A program made the translations under genes and the position numbers. This document shows, piece after piece, positions 1-8,484 of a DNA stretch of 64,000 bases. Where the stretch lies: contig NZ_CP078078.1 of NCBI RefSeq assembly GCF_023101205.1, forward strand, positions 1,054,001 through 1,118,000, written 5' to 3'. This stretch comes from Microbacterium aurugineum. GTDB lineage: Bacteria; Actinomycetota; Actinomycetes; Actinomycetales; Microbacteriaceae. Numbering within the stretch: position 1 is the first letter of the stretch; each line of letters begins with the position of its first letter. Under the pieces are notes generated by a model, which saw nothing but the letters and a program-made list of their open reading frames with translations, was not told where the DNA came from and did not search any database.

Positions 1-2
1 AG

Positions 3-959
3 TTCGACATCGGATTCGAACTGTCGACCGCACTGCAGTTCGCCGTGCTGCAGTCGCCCTTCCTGTTCCTCGGAGCTTTCATGCTCTCCGAGCCGCTGAC
101 CCTCCCGCCTCGGCGTCGCCAGCAGCTCGTCGTGGCCGTCGTCGTGGGAGTGCTCGCCGGCTGGCCGATCTCGGTGGCTGGTCTCTTCACCCTCGGGCAG
201 GAGCGCGCGCTGCTCATCGGCAACCTCGTGGCCTTCGTCTTCGCCCTCCGCGGTTCGGTGCGGCTGGTGCTCGAGCGTCGTGCGTTCGTCACCCCGACCG
301 CTCAGGAGCTCACCTTCCGGGCGAAGGGGCGGGTGCGTTTCCTCCCCGGCCAGTATCTCGAGCTCGACGTTCCGCACCGCCGTCCCGATGCCCGTGGAAC
401 CCGGCGGGAGTTCAGCATCGTGTCCGCCCCGGCTGATCTGCCGACGCTGCGCATCGCGTACAAGAACGGTGACCAGAAGCATCCCTCGAGCTACAAGCGC
501 GCCTTGGCCGAGGCAGAGCCCGGAGCGACTTTCGCGGTCACCGGCACCTGGGGCGACTTCATCCTGCCGCGCGGAGACAGTCCGGTGCTGATGGTGGCGG
601 CGGGCATCGGGGTGACGCCGTTCGTGTCGCAGTTGCGTCAGCTGCGGGCCACGGGGCAGCAGCGCGATGTGGTGCTCGTCTACGTGGCGTCCCAGGCCTC
701 CGAGCTCGCGTTCCGCGACGAGCTCGGCGCGACCGGCGTGCGCACGGTCGTGTTCACCCGCGACGAGCCCACGGATCTGCCCGCGCATTGGGCCTGGGCG
801 CAGGGAGCGCGCCTGGATGCGGAGATCCTGGAGCGCACGGTCGCCGACCTCGGCACGCGCCACGCCTTCATCTCGGGCCCGCCGCGGCTGATCGCCGACC
901 TCGCCCCCGCGTTGCAGAAGGCTCGCAGCCTCACGACCGACGCCTTCGCGGGCTACTGA
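3..959 (+). CDS. RnfD/NQR2-like membrane region fused to a ferredoxin-reductase-type flavin/NAD(P) module (5' end outside window)
   Basis: The frame is open from base 3, so the N-terminus lies upstream. The visible part starts in a hydrophobic stretch with FMLSEPLTLPPRRRQ, like the conserved loop of NQR2/RnfD-type membrane subunits, followed by two more hydrophobic segments. A ferredoxin-NADP-reductase-like module follows: RREFSIVS as the flavin-binding site, AAGIGVTPFVSQLRQL as the NAD(P) pyrophosphate loop, and FISGPPRLI near the C-terminus. I infer a membrane-bound electron-transfer flavoprotein that passes electrons between NAD(P)H and an unknown partner. No cysteine cluster is seen in this part. 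It ends at TGA 957-959, and its upstream partners are not visible. Exact substrate unknown. Confidence 0.7.
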   Translation, partial: FDIGFELSTALQFAVLQSPFLFLGAFMLSEPLTLPPRRRQQLVVAVVVGVLAGWPISVAGLFTLGQERALLIGNLVAFVFALRGSVRLVLERRAFVTPTAQELTFRAKGRVRFLPGQYLELDVPHRRPDARGTRREFSIVSAPADLPTLRIAYKNGDQKHPSSYKRALAEAEPGATFAVTGTWGDFILPRGDSPVLMVAAGIGVTPFVSQLRQLRATGQQRDVVLVYVASQASELAFRDELGATGVRTVVFTRDEPTDLPAHWAWAQGARLDAEILERTVADLGTRHAFISGPPRLIADLAPALQKARSLTTDAFAGY

Positions 960-1003
960 CCCCCCGCCCCCGCCCCGGCCCGCCCCCCGCGTGTGGTGCA
1001 TCC

Positions 1004-1070
1004 GTCGGGAGTTTGAACGGATGTCGGGCGATCTCCCGGTTTGGACCCGACGTCCGTGAAACCTCCCGGC
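1004..1070. repeat. Bipartite palindromic repeat, left copy
   Basis: Two nested inverted repeats: an outer stem (1004-1011 with 1063-1070, and 1017-1021 with 1053-1057, interrupted by mismatches) and a perfect inner 6-bp stem (1023-1028 with 1046-1051). Bases 1004-1028 match 22 of 25 bases of 2038-2062 in the right copy on the other side of the DUF559 gene. The rest of the 218-bp gap 960-1177 holds a C-rich run (about 960-990) and a CAGGAT box at 1166-1171, 6 nt before the next start. Confidence 0.65.
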
Positions 1071-1177
1071 AGGCGTGCGAGGCGTGTCTTCCTGCAGAAC
1101 GCGAACGTGGTCGCCGTGTGTCCACAATCGGGCATTCCGGGCGTCGGAGGCGACCGCAGCGAAGGCAGGATCGTCGA

Positions 1178-2011
1178 ATGCTCAGAGCCGCAGCAGTGAC
1201 CGCCCAGCACGGCGGAGTCGTCCGAGGAACCCTTCTTCAGCGCTACGGGATCACCCGTCGGATGCGGGCCGACGAGGTGCGGGCGGGCGCACTCGTGCGG
1301 GTGAGACCGGGCGTGTTCGCCGTGCCGACCGCTGACCTGAGTATGCAGGAGGCCGCGGCTCACGGCGGGGCGCTGACCTGCACGCACGCCCTGCGGTTGC
1401 ACGGCATCTGGGTGCTGTCCGCGGACGGTCCCCCGCACGTGTGGCTCGGAGGGAACGGGCGTGTTCATCACGCGGACTGCGAGTGCGTCGGGCACTACGA
1501 CGCCGGGCGGGCGGGAGTCGGCCTCGCACCGTTGGAGGAGGTGCTCATCCACGTGTACCGCTGCGCTGGCGATGAGGTGTTCTTCGCCGCGCTCGAGTCC
1601 GCGTTGACGCAGCGCAAGATCTCTTCCGCCGCGCGTCAACGCATCCGCCGCCGCCTGCCCGCTCGCGCCCACTGGCTCGTCGATCTGGCGCGGTCCGACG
1701 CCGACAGCGGCCTCGAGTCGCTCCTGAGGCTCCGACTGCATCTGAGCGGCATCACGCTGGAGTGCCAGGTGCGCATCCCCACCGTCGGCAAGGTCGACTT
1801 CGTCCTCGACGGCCTTCTGATCCTCGAGGCGGATGGGAAGGGCAATCATGAGGCCCCCGGGCACCGGCATCGGGATCTGGTGAGGGATGCTGCCGCCTCG
1901 GTCCTCGGCTACGAGACACTGCGGTTCGACTACGCGCAGATCGTGCACGCGTGGCCGACCGTCGAAGCAGCGGTGATCGCGGCCATCCTCCGTATCCGGG
2001 GGCGTGACTGA
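1178..2011 (+). CDS. AbiEi-like / DUF559 (Vsr-type PD-(D/E)xK) protein
   Basis: 277 residues. The N-terminal part (about 1-60) looks like the winged-helix region of AbiEi-type proteins. The C-terminal part (about 170-275) has the pattern of the DUF559/very-short-patch-repair nuclease fold: GLESLLRLRL (E180), KVDFVLDG (D207) and ILEADGKGNH (E217, D219, K221, H224). The acidic residues for metal binding are all present, so the fold may be catalytic. Start ATG 1178 is chosen because CAGGAT lies 6 nt upstream, as in the leaderless genes of this window; a longer in-frame reading reaches into the previous gene. No toxin partner lies next to it, unlike a standard AbiE pair. It is bracketed by two related palindromes. 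Molecular role unknown; DNA cleavage, repair or defence are possible. Confidence 0.7.
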   Translation: MLRAAAVTAQHGGVVRGTLLQRYGITRRMRADEVRAGALVRVRPGVFAVPTADLSMQEAAAHGGALTCTHALRLHGIWVLSADGPPHVWLGGNGRVHHADCECVGHYDAGRAGVGLAPLEEVLIHVYRCAGDEVFFAALESALTQRKISSAARQRIRRRLPARAHWLVDLARSDADSGLESLLRLRLHLSGITLECQVRIPTVGKVDFVLDGLLILEADGKGNHEAPGHRHRDLVRDAAASVLGYETLRFDYAQIVHAWPTVEAAVIAAILRIRGRD

Positions 2012-2031
2012 CCTGCGGACCATCCTTCTGC

Positions 2032-2110
2032 GCGTTCGTCGGGAGATCGGACGGATGTCGGGAGGAAGGGCCCGCCCCGACCTGCAACCGTCCGATCTCC
2101 CGACAAACGC
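2032..2110. repeat. Bipartite palindromic repeat, right copy
   Basis: Outer arms 2032-2054 and 2088-2110 pair in 22 of 23 positions; inside the loop a second perfect 6-bp stem pairs 2057-2062 with 2076-2081. It shares the geometry and the sequence GTCGGGAG-N5-ACGGATGTCGGG with the left copy. Placed 20 bp after the DUF559 stop and between convergent genes, it could also act as a terminator, but there is no T-run. Confidence 0.75.
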
Positions 2111-2155
2111 AAGGGCAGGACGGGACGGGACGGGAGCCGCGCGGTCCGACGCGCC

Positions 2156-3676
2156 TCAGGCCTCGGAGGCCGCGCTCGCCGGCGTGGCCGGGATGCGGAC
2201 CGTGAAGGTCGTGTCGCCCGGTTCGCTGGTGACGTCGATGGTGCCGTGGTGCCCTTCGACGATGGCCTTGACGATCGCGAGGCCGAGCCCGGTCCCGCCG
2301 GTCTGACGGGCTCGTGAGCTGTCACCGCGGGCGAAGCGAGCGAACAGCTCGTCGCGGATGGCGGGGTCGATGCCGGGGCCGTCGTCGTGGACCCGCAGCA
2401 CCGCGTCCTCGCCGTCCTGCATGACGCTGAGCGTGACGGTCGTCCCTGCGGGGGTATGCGTGCGCGCATTCGCCAGGAGGTTGGCGACCACCTGGTGCAT
2501 CCGCCCCGCGTCGCCCACGATGGTGACGGGCTCTTCGGGGACCTCGATCTGCCAGTGGTGGTCCACGGCCGTGGGACGCGCATCGGAGAGGCCTTCGAGG
2601 GCCAGCTGCGTGAGGTCCACCGTGCTGTAGACGAGCTCGCGTCCCTCATCGAGGCGCGCCAGCAGGAGCAGGTCCTCGACGAGTCGTGTCATCCGCAGCG
2701 ACTGCGCCTGGATGCGCTCGAGGGAGGTCGTGGTGCTCTCGATCACCTCGGGGCGCTCAGCGCTCCGATCGGACTGATGCAGCGCGCGCAGCGACAGCTC
2801 CGAGTAGCCACGGATGGAGGCGAGCGGGGTGCGCAGCTCATGACTCGCGTCGGCGACGAAGCGTCGCATCCGCTCTTCGTTCTTCTGCCTCGAGGCGAGC
2901 GAGCTGTTCACGTGATCGAGGAGCTTGTTCAGCGATGCCCCGACGAGTCCGGTCTCGGTGCGCGGATCGGCCTCGTATGAAGGAACACGTTCCGTGATGG
3001 TCACCTCACCGCGATCGAGCTGCTGGTTCGCGACCCGGGTCGCCGTCATCGCGACGGCACGGAGTGGTCTCAGTCCCACGCGGATGGTGACCGCTGTGGT
3101 CAACGCGAGCAGGATGAGACCGCCGATCGTCGCGAGGGCGATGACGGTGAGCAGCTGGGCGAGCTGATTCTGGATCTCGTCGCGGGGGAGACCCGTGACG
3201 ACGCCGACGCCGCTCGCAGTGTTCAGCGCCATGATCCGGTAGGAGCCGAGATCGGAGATCGAGACCGTGGCCACGGAGGTGCCGTTCAGCGCCGCGGCGA
3301 TCTCGGCTATCTGCGTCGCGTCGAGCGGCTGCAGTGTGCCCGTGAACTCGTCGCCGGGAGTGTTCGTCACGACGACTCCGGAGGCGCCGGTGAGGGGGCT
3401 GACCACGGCCAGCAGGAGCCCCGACTGCGGCACGTTCTGCCCCGACAGGATGTTGGACGCGGTCGCGTCGCTCGGGGAGAAATTGTGCGCCCATCGCGCG
3501 ACCTGGTCCGCGGAGGCGCTCAGCTTCTGATCGAGCTGATCCTCCATGGTCTTCCCCAGGGTCGCGCTCGTGATGATGGCGACGATGATGAGGATCAGCG
3601 ACACGAACCCGATCACGGCCGTCATCAGCCGCGTCTGCAGGCTCATCGGCCTCCTCCGCACCGCCGCAGAGCTCAC
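2156..3676 (-). CDS. Membrane sensor histidine kinase (MtrB/PrrB-like)
   Basis: 506 residues. Topology: membrane segment about 16-38, an extracytoplasmic sensor loop about 40-175, second membrane segment about 176-198, then HAMP. The HisKA domain has FVADASHELRTPLASIRG with phospho-acceptor H279. The ATPase domain shows all boxes: N (HQVVANLLANARTH, about 394-407), G1 (DDGPGID, 431-437), F (LFARFARGD) and G2 (GGTGLGLAIVK, 460-470). It is therefore an intact autokinase that phosphorylates the response regulator encoded just upstream. The start is GTG 3676, overlapping the regulator stop as GTGA (3673-3676); an internal ATG at codon 11 is an alternative. The signal sensed is not evident. Confidence 0.93.
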   Translation of the reverse strand: MSSAAVRRRPMSLQTRLMTAVIGFVSLILIIVAIITSATLGKTMEDQLDQKLSASADQVARWAHNFSPSDATASNILSGQNVPQSGLLLAVVSPLTGASGVVVTNTPGDEFTGTLQPLDATQIAEIAAALNGTSVATVSISDLGSYRIMALNTASGVGVVTGLPRDEIQNQLAQLLTVIALATIGGLILLALTTAVTIRVGLRPLRAVAMTATRVANQQLDRGEVTITERVPSYEADPRTETGLVGASLNKLLDHVNSSLASRQKNEERMRRFVADASHELRTPLASIRGYSELSLRALHQSDRSAERPEVIESTTTSLERIQAQSLRMTRLVEDLLLLARLDEGRELVYSTVDLTQLALEGLSDARPTAVDHHWQIEVPEEPVTIVGDAGRMHQVVANLLANARTHTPAGTTVTLSVMQDGEDAVLRVHDDGPGIDPAIRDELFARFARGDSSRARQTGGTGLGLAIVKAIVEGHHGTIDVTSEPGDTTFTVRIPATPASAASEA

Positions 3677-4401
3677 TGCGGAGCCTTGATCATGTACCCC
3701 ACGCCGCGGACGGTGTGCAGCAGGGGCGTGCGTCCGGCGTCGATCTTCTTGCGCAGGTACGAGATGTACAGCTCCACCACGGAGGATTTGCCCCCGAAGT
3801 CGTAGCTCCAGACCCGGTCGAGGATCTGGGCCTTCGACAGCACACGGCGCTCGTTGCGCATCAGGTACCGCAGCAGCTCGAACTCGGTCGCGGTGAGCTC
3901 GATCTCGGTGCCGTCGCGGACGACCTCATGGCTGTCCTCATTGAGGGTGAGGTCTGCGACGCGCAGGATCGACTGCCCGTCATCGGCGGTGGCGTGACCG
4001 GTGCGGCGGATGATCGCGCGGAGACGCGCGATGACCTCCTCGAGGCTGAACGGTTTGGTGACGTAGTCGTCGCCGCCCGCCGTGAGCCCGGCGACGCGGT
4101 CGCCCACGGCATCCTTCGCGGTGAGGAACAGGACGGGGACGAGGTTCCCGGATTCGCGGAGCCGTCTCAGCACGGACATGCCGTCGAGATCCGGCATCAT
4201 GATGTCGAGCACGAGCGCGTCGGGCTCGAACTCCCTGGCCACCTGCAGCGCCTCCATGCCGGAGGACGCGGTGCGCACCTCCCACCCCTCCATCCGCAGG
4301 GCCATCGCGAGCAGGTCGGTGAGCATCTGCTCGTCGTCGACGGCGAGGATCCGCAGGGGGGAGCCGTCGGGACGGCGCAGTTCGGGCAGGTCGCTGGTCA
4401 T
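3673..4401 (-). CDS. OmpR-family response regulator (PrrA/TcrA-like)
   Basis: 242 residues. Receiver domain about 17-130 with acidic pocket D22-D23-E24, phospho-acceptor D66 (LVLDIMMPDLDG), T94 and K116 (TKPF). The C-terminal winged helix (about 145-240) contains ELTATEFELLRYLMRNERR and VELYISYLRKKID, typical of OmpR/PhoB DNA-binding domains. It is the first gene of a two-gene operon with the kinase, coupled by a 4-base overlap. Upstream (minus strand) a CAGAAT hexamer lies 6 nt before the ATG, a possible leaderless promoter. The 102-bp gap separates it from the divergent FAD oxidase, which makes that gene a plausible but unproven target. Confidence 0.94.
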   Translation of the reverse strand: MTSDLPELRRPDGSPLRILAVDDEQMLTDLLAMALRMEGWEVRTASSGMEALQVAREFEPDALVLDIMMPDLDGMSVLRRLRESGNLVPVLFLTAKDAVGDRVAGLTAGGDDYVTKPFSLEEVIARLRAIIRRTGHATADDGQSILRVADLTLNEDSHEVVRDGTEIELTATEFELLRYLMRNERRVLSKAQILDRVWSYDFGGKSSVVELYISYLRKKIDAGRTPLLHTVRGVGYMIKAPQ

Positions 4402-4503
4402 ATCCCTATTCTGCGGAATCTCCTATGTGATTTCTATGGAGAGGGCTATGTGTTGCCTGAGAGCGGGAGATGTGATGTCGGCGGCGCTGACTACAGTGTC
4501 GGC

Positions 4504-5754
4504 ATGGCCGACGACTCTGTTGCTCCTGTCCCTTCCGTCCACCGCCCCCGTACCGTCACCGAGGTCGCCGAGGTCGTGCGCCTGGCGTCCCGCGAGGCCG
4601 TACCTTTGACCGTCGTCTCGGGCGGGCACGGCCCGTGGTCGCACGGCCCTGCCGCGGGTGTCCGTCTCGAGCTCGGCGAACTGTCACAGGTCGAGGTCGA
4701 CGGCTCCACCGTCCGCATCGGTGGCGGCGCGGTCTGGGGTGACGTCGCGACGGCGCTGGCCGCGCACGGTCTCGCCCTCAGCTCCGGCGACACCGCGTCG
4801 GTGGGAGTCGGCGGACTCACGCTCGGCGGAGGCATCGGATGGATGGCGCGCGCCTGGGGCCTCGCGGTCGATCAGCTCATCGGGGCTCAGGTCGTCACGG
4901 CGACGGGGGAGGTCGTCGAGGCTTCGGCGGATGCGCACCCCGATCTGTTCTGGGCTCTGCGCGGCGGCGGAGGGAACTTCGGCGTCGTCACCCGCTTCGA
5001 TTTCGCAGCCCACCCGCTGCCCGGCATCGCCTTCTCGGAGAGTCGCATCGATGGCGACGAGACCGCCGTGCTGAAGGCCACCCGAGACCTGCTCCGTGAC
5101 GCGCCTCGAGAACTCACGGTCACCTATATGGACGTCCCGCCGATGGATCCGAGCGCGCCGGCGGGTGCTCGTCTGAGCGCGGTGTGGGCCGCGCCGGAGC
5201 CCGACCGGCTGCGCGCCGTGATGGAACCGATCTCCGACCTCGACGGAGTGCAGACCGAAGTCACGACGCCGGCATATCGGGAGGTGCTGCTGGAGATGCC
5301 GGCCCCCGAGGGCGAGGAGCCCGCCTCGCCTCCCGGATTCATCGGGGGCAACGGTCTCTACGCCGAACTCGACGACGCGCTCATCGCGCAGCTGGTGGCC
5401 TTCCGCCGTTCGTATCCGGCATCGGTCCTGTTCCTGCGGTCCCTGGGTGGGGCCATCCGCGACGTCGCGCAGGAAGACACGGCGTTCCCCGCCCGCGCGG
5501 CGAACTGGTTCGTCCTCGCCGGCGCTTTCGACATCCCCGGCCTGATCGATGACGAGACCCGTGCCGCGATCGACGCGGACTGGAGCGTGATCGAGCGGGG
5601 GCGTCTGGCCGAGTACGGCAACTTCGCCGACACCGAGAGGCCGCAGGCCGTCTCCGGCATGTTCTCGGAACACGCCCTCTCGCGGTTGCGGGCCACGAAG
5701 GCCGCGTGGGACCCGCAGAACCTGTTCCACCGCAACCACAACATCACGGTGTGA
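4504..5754 (+). CDS. FAD-linked oxidase of the BBE-like (vanillyl-alcohol oxidase) family
   Basis: 416 residues. PCMH-type FAD domain about 10-180 with VSGGHGPWSHG; H42 is the expected 8-alpha-histidyl FAD attachment site. The second attachment cysteine of bicovalent enzymes is absent (GDTASVGVGGLTLGGG in its place), so single covalent linkage is expected. The C-terminal berberine-bridge-like tail WDPQNLFHRNHNI is present. Substrate unknown; such enzymes oxidise alcohols, sugars or alkaloid-like compounds with oxygen. No signal peptide. TACAGT at 4492-4497 lies exactly 6 nt before the ATG, a leaderless promoter. It is divergent from the two-component operon and convergent with gnd. Confidence 0.85.
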   Translation: MADDSVAPVPSVHRPRTVTEVAEVVRLASREAVPLTVVSGGHGPWSHGPAAGVRLELGELSQVEVDGSTVRIGGGAVWGDVATALAAHGLALSSGDTASVGVGGLTLGGGIGWMARAWGLAVDQLIGAQVVTATGEVVEASADAHPDLFWALRGGGGNFGVVTRFDFAAHPLPGIAFSESRIDGDETAVLKATRDLLRDAPRELTVTYMDVPPMDPSAPAGARLSAVWAAPEPDRLRAVMEPISDLDGVQTEVTTPAYREVLLEMPAPEGEEPASPPGFIGGNGLYAELDDALIAQLVAFRRSYPASVLFLRSLGGAIRDVAQEDTAFPARAANWFVLAGAFDIPGLIDDETRAAIDADWSVIERGRLAEYGNFADTERPQAVSGMFSEHALSRLRATKAAWDPQNLFHRNHNITV

Positions 5755-5760
5755 CGCACG

Positions 5761-5792
5761 AAGGGCCGGATACCTTGCGGTACCCGGCCCTT
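5761..5792. terminator. Hairpin between convergent FAD oxidase and gnd
   Basis: Arms AAGGGCCGG-a-TACC and GGTA-c-CCGGCCCTT around loop TTGC form a near-perfect stem, 6 bp after the oxidase stop and 12 bp before the gnd stop. It can serve both strands. Confidence 0.8.
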
Positions 5793-5804
5793 CGACGGCG
5801 AGCC

Positions 5805-7259
5805 TCAGTGCGTGTCTTCGGCTTCGATCTCCGTGCGGTCGCCCGACCACAGGGTGTGGAAGGTGCCCGGCTTGTCGATGCGCTTGTAGGTGTGCGCGCC
5901 GAAGAAGTCGCGCTGGCCCTGCACGAGGGCCGCGGGGAGGCGGTCGGCGCGGATGCCGTCGTAGTACGACAGCGACGACGAGAACGCCGGTGCGGGGATG
6001 CCCGCCTGGGCCGCAGTCACGACGACACGGCGCCATGACGCCTGGCCGCGCGCGAGCGCCTCGGCGAAGTACGGTGCGGTCATCAGCACCGGCAGATCGG
6101 GAGTCGCGGCGTAGGCATCGGCGATGCGGTTGAGGAACTGGGCGCGGATGATGCAGCCGCCACGCCAGATCTTCGAGATCGCGCCGAGGTCGATGTTCCA
6201 GCCGTACTCGGCCGCACCTGCGCGGATCTCGTCGAAGCCCTGCGAGTAGGCGACGATCTTCGACGCGTAGAGCGCCAGGCGCACGTCTTCGATGAACTGC
6301 TCGGTGTCCTCATCCGAGACCGTGAACTCCTCGTCGGGGCCGGGGAGTCCACCGGCGACGGCGCGCTGCTCGGGGTGTGAGGAGAGAGAGCGGGCGAACG
6401 TCGCTTCGGCGATGCCCGACACGGGAACGCCCAGCGACAGTGCGGTCTGCACGGTCCAGGCTCCGGTGCCCTTGGCCCCGGCCTGGTCGAGGATCACGTC
6501 GACGAGCGGCTTGCCGGTGGAAGCGTCGACCTGACGGAGCACCTCGGCGGTGATCTCGATCAGGTACGACTCCAGCTCGCCCTTGTTCCATTCCGCGAAG
6601 ATCTCGGCGATCTCGGCGGGCGACTTGCCGGTGCCGCGACGGATGAGGTCGTAGGCCTCGGCGATGAGCTGCATATCGGCGTACTCGATGCCGTTGTGCA
6701 CCATCTTGACGAAGTGGCCGGCACCGTCGTGTCCGATGTGCGTGACGCAGGGCTCACCCTCGGCGATCGCGGCGATCGACTTCAGGATCGGTCCGAGCGT
6801 GACCCAGGACTCGTCCGAGCCGCCGGGCATGATCGAGGGGCCGGTGAGTGCCCCTTCCTCGCCACCGGAGATGCCGGCGCCGACGAAGTTGATGCCGGTC
6901 TCGCGGACCGCCTTCTCCCGGCGGATCGTGTCGGGGAAGTAGGCGTTGCCGCCGTCGACGATGATGTCGCCGGGCTCGAAGACCTCGACCAGTGCGTCGA
7001 TCACGGCATCGGTGGCGCCACCGGCCTTGACCATGATGATCGCGGTGCGCGGCTTCTGCAGTGAATCGGCGAACTCCTGGTAGGTGCGGGCCGGGACGAA
7101 GCCGGCCTCCGGGTGCTCGTCGAGGAGGGCCTGGGTCTTCTCGTAGCTGCGGTTGAAGATCGCCACGGTGTTGCCCTCGCGACTGGCGAGGTTGCGGGCG
7201 AGGTTCGATCCCATGACGGCGAGTCCGACGACTCCGATGTTCGCTGATGCTTCGGGCAC
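5805..7259 (-). CDS. gnd: 6-phosphogluconate dehydrogenase (decarboxylating)
   Basis: 484 residues, the usual length of the dimeric NADP enzyme. It oxidatively decarboxylates 6-phosphogluconate to ribulose-5-phosphate in the pentose phosphate pathway. The N-terminal Rossmann loop GVVGLAVMGSNLARNL and NRS (cofactor phosphate region) are present. The active site GHFVKMVHNGIEYADMQ gives K185, H188, N189 and E192, and the family C-terminal helical domain is complete. Start is GTG 7259, supported by GAGGAGCC about 6 nt upstream; the gene is therefore leadered. Divergent from the 2-hydroxyacid dehydrogenase and gntK genes, which supply its substrate. Confidence 0.97.
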   Translation of the reverse strand: MPEASANIGVVGLAVMGSNLARNLASREGNTVAIFNRSYEKTQALLDEHPEAGFVPARTYQEFADSLQKPRTAIIMVKAGGATDAVIDALVEVFEPGDIIVDGGNAYFPDTIRREKAVRETGINFVGAGISGGEEGALTGPSIMPGGSDESWVTLGPILKSIAAIAEGEPCVTHIGHDGAGHFVKMVHNGIEYADMQLIAEAYDLIRRGTGKSPAEIAEIFAEWNKGELESYLIEITAEVLRQVDASTGKPLVDVILDQAGAKGTGAWTVQTALSLGVPVSGIAEATFARSLSSHPEQRAVAGGLPGPDEEFTVSDEDTEQFIEDVRLALYASKIVAYSQGFDEIRAGAAEYGWNIDLGAISKIWRGGCIIRAQFLNRIADAYAATPDLPVLMTAPYFAEALARGQASWRRVVVTAAQAGIPAPAFSSSLSYYDGIRADRLPAALVQGQRDFFGAHTYKRIDKPGTFHTLWSGDRTEIEAEDTH

Positions 7260-7425
7260 AGAAGGCTCCTCGATCGTGAAGAAGGGGTGGATTCAGCGTA
7301 TCGCTGTACGGGCGCTCTGCGCTCACCTGTGTCACGGTGCGAGACGTCTACGCTGGAGGCGAGATCGTGGTGCGTGCGCGGGAGGCTCTCAACTGGCCGC
7401 CGACGCCGCCGAGGAAAGGACCAGC

Positions 7426-8484
7426 GTGACGGGGATCGAGAAAGAGCTGCGCGCGGTCGTGGCGGTGCCGCTGCCGGAGGACCTGTGCCGACTGATCGAG
7501 GAGATCGAGCCCCGCGTCGAAGTGATCAGCGATCACGCACTCCTGCCGCCGATGCGCGGTCCCGCCGACTGGTCCGGAGATCCGGAGTACACGCGCACGC
7601 CGAGCCAGCAGCAGGCGTTCGACGAGCTGGTCGATTCCGCCGATGCGCTCTTCGGAATCCCCGACGTCGACGCCGAGGCACTGGCGAGGACCGTGACGGC
7701 GAACACGCGCCTGCGCTGGGTCATGACGACTGCCGCGGGCGGCGGTGCCACCGTGAAGGCCGCCGGTCTCGACCGGGACGCGCTCGATCGCGTCGTCTTC
7801 ACCACGAGCGCCGGCGTGCACGGTGGCCCGCTCGCGGAGTTCGCGGTGTTCGGCGTGATGGCCGGAGCGAAGAACCTTCCGCGACTTCTCGCCGATCAGG
7901 GGACGCGCACCTGGCCGGACCGCTGGGAGATGCGTCAGCTCGACGAGATGATCGTGCTGGTGGTCGGGCTCGGCGGCATCGGTGCGGAGTGCGCGCGGCG
8001 CTTCCACGGGCTCGGCGCGCGGGTCTGGGGGACGACACGGTCCGGTGAGCCGGTGGCGGGCGTGGATCGCCTGGTGCGGATGGAGGAACTGACCGAAGCG
8101 GTGGCCCAGGTGGACGCGATCGTCGTCACGCTCCCGGGAACCGCTCAGACCCACCATCTGATCGGTGCCGAGGTGATCACCTCCGTGAAGCCGGGGGCGA
8201 TCATCGCCAACGTCGGGCGCGGCTCCGTCATCGACGAGGACGCACTGCTCGGAGCCCTCGACGACGGTCGCATCGCCTTCGCCGCCCTCGACGTCTTCGA
8301 GCAGGAGCCGCTGGACCAGACGTCTGCGCTGTGGACGCACCCGAACGTGCTCGTGAGCCCGCACACCGCGGCCCTCAGCGCGAAAGAAGAGGAGCGGATC
8401 GCGCGACGCTTCGCGGAGAACGCCGGGCGCCTGCTCGACGGCCGACCGCTGAGGTCGGTGGTCGACACGGAGGAGTTCTATTGA
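7426..8484 (+). CDS. D-isomer-specific 2-hydroxyacid dehydrogenase
   Basis: 352 residues. NAD(P)-binding domain with VVGLGGIGAECARRF (G181-G186), and the catalytic triad R265 (NVGRGSVID), E294 (FEQEPLD) and H313 (SPHTAALS). It reduces a 2-keto acid to the D-2-hydroxy acid, or the reverse. Start GTG 7426 is chosen for GAAAGGA 6 nt upstream; the longer reading has no such site. The stop overlaps the TTG start of gntK (TTGA, 8481-8484), so the two are co-translated. With gntK and gnd beside it, a role in ketogluconate reduction or another gluconate-linked step is a reasonable inference, but the family also includes glyoxylate and phosphoglycerate reductases. Confidence 0.85.
   Translation: MTGIEKELRAVVAVPLPEDLCRLIEEIEPRVEVISDHALLPPMRGPADWSGDPEYTRTPSQQQAFDELVDSADALFGIPDVDAEALARTVTANTRLRWVMTTAAGGGATVKAAGLDRDALDRVVFTTSAGVHGGPLAEFAVFGVMAGAKNLPRLLADQGTRTWPDRWEMRQLDEMIVLVVGLGGIGAECARRFHGLGARVWGTTRSGEPVAGVDRLVRMEELTEAVAQVDAIVVTLPGTAQTHHLIGAEVITSVKPGAIIANVGRGSVIDEDALLGALDDGRIAFAALDVFEQEPLDQTSALWTHPNVLVSPHTAALSAKEEERIARRFAENAGRLLDGRPLRSVVDTEEFY

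Noticed and set aside
1004..2110. Terminal inverted repeats of an insertion sequence
   Set aside because: No transposase, no target-site duplication seen, and each flank is itself a palindrome. A REP-like reading fits better.
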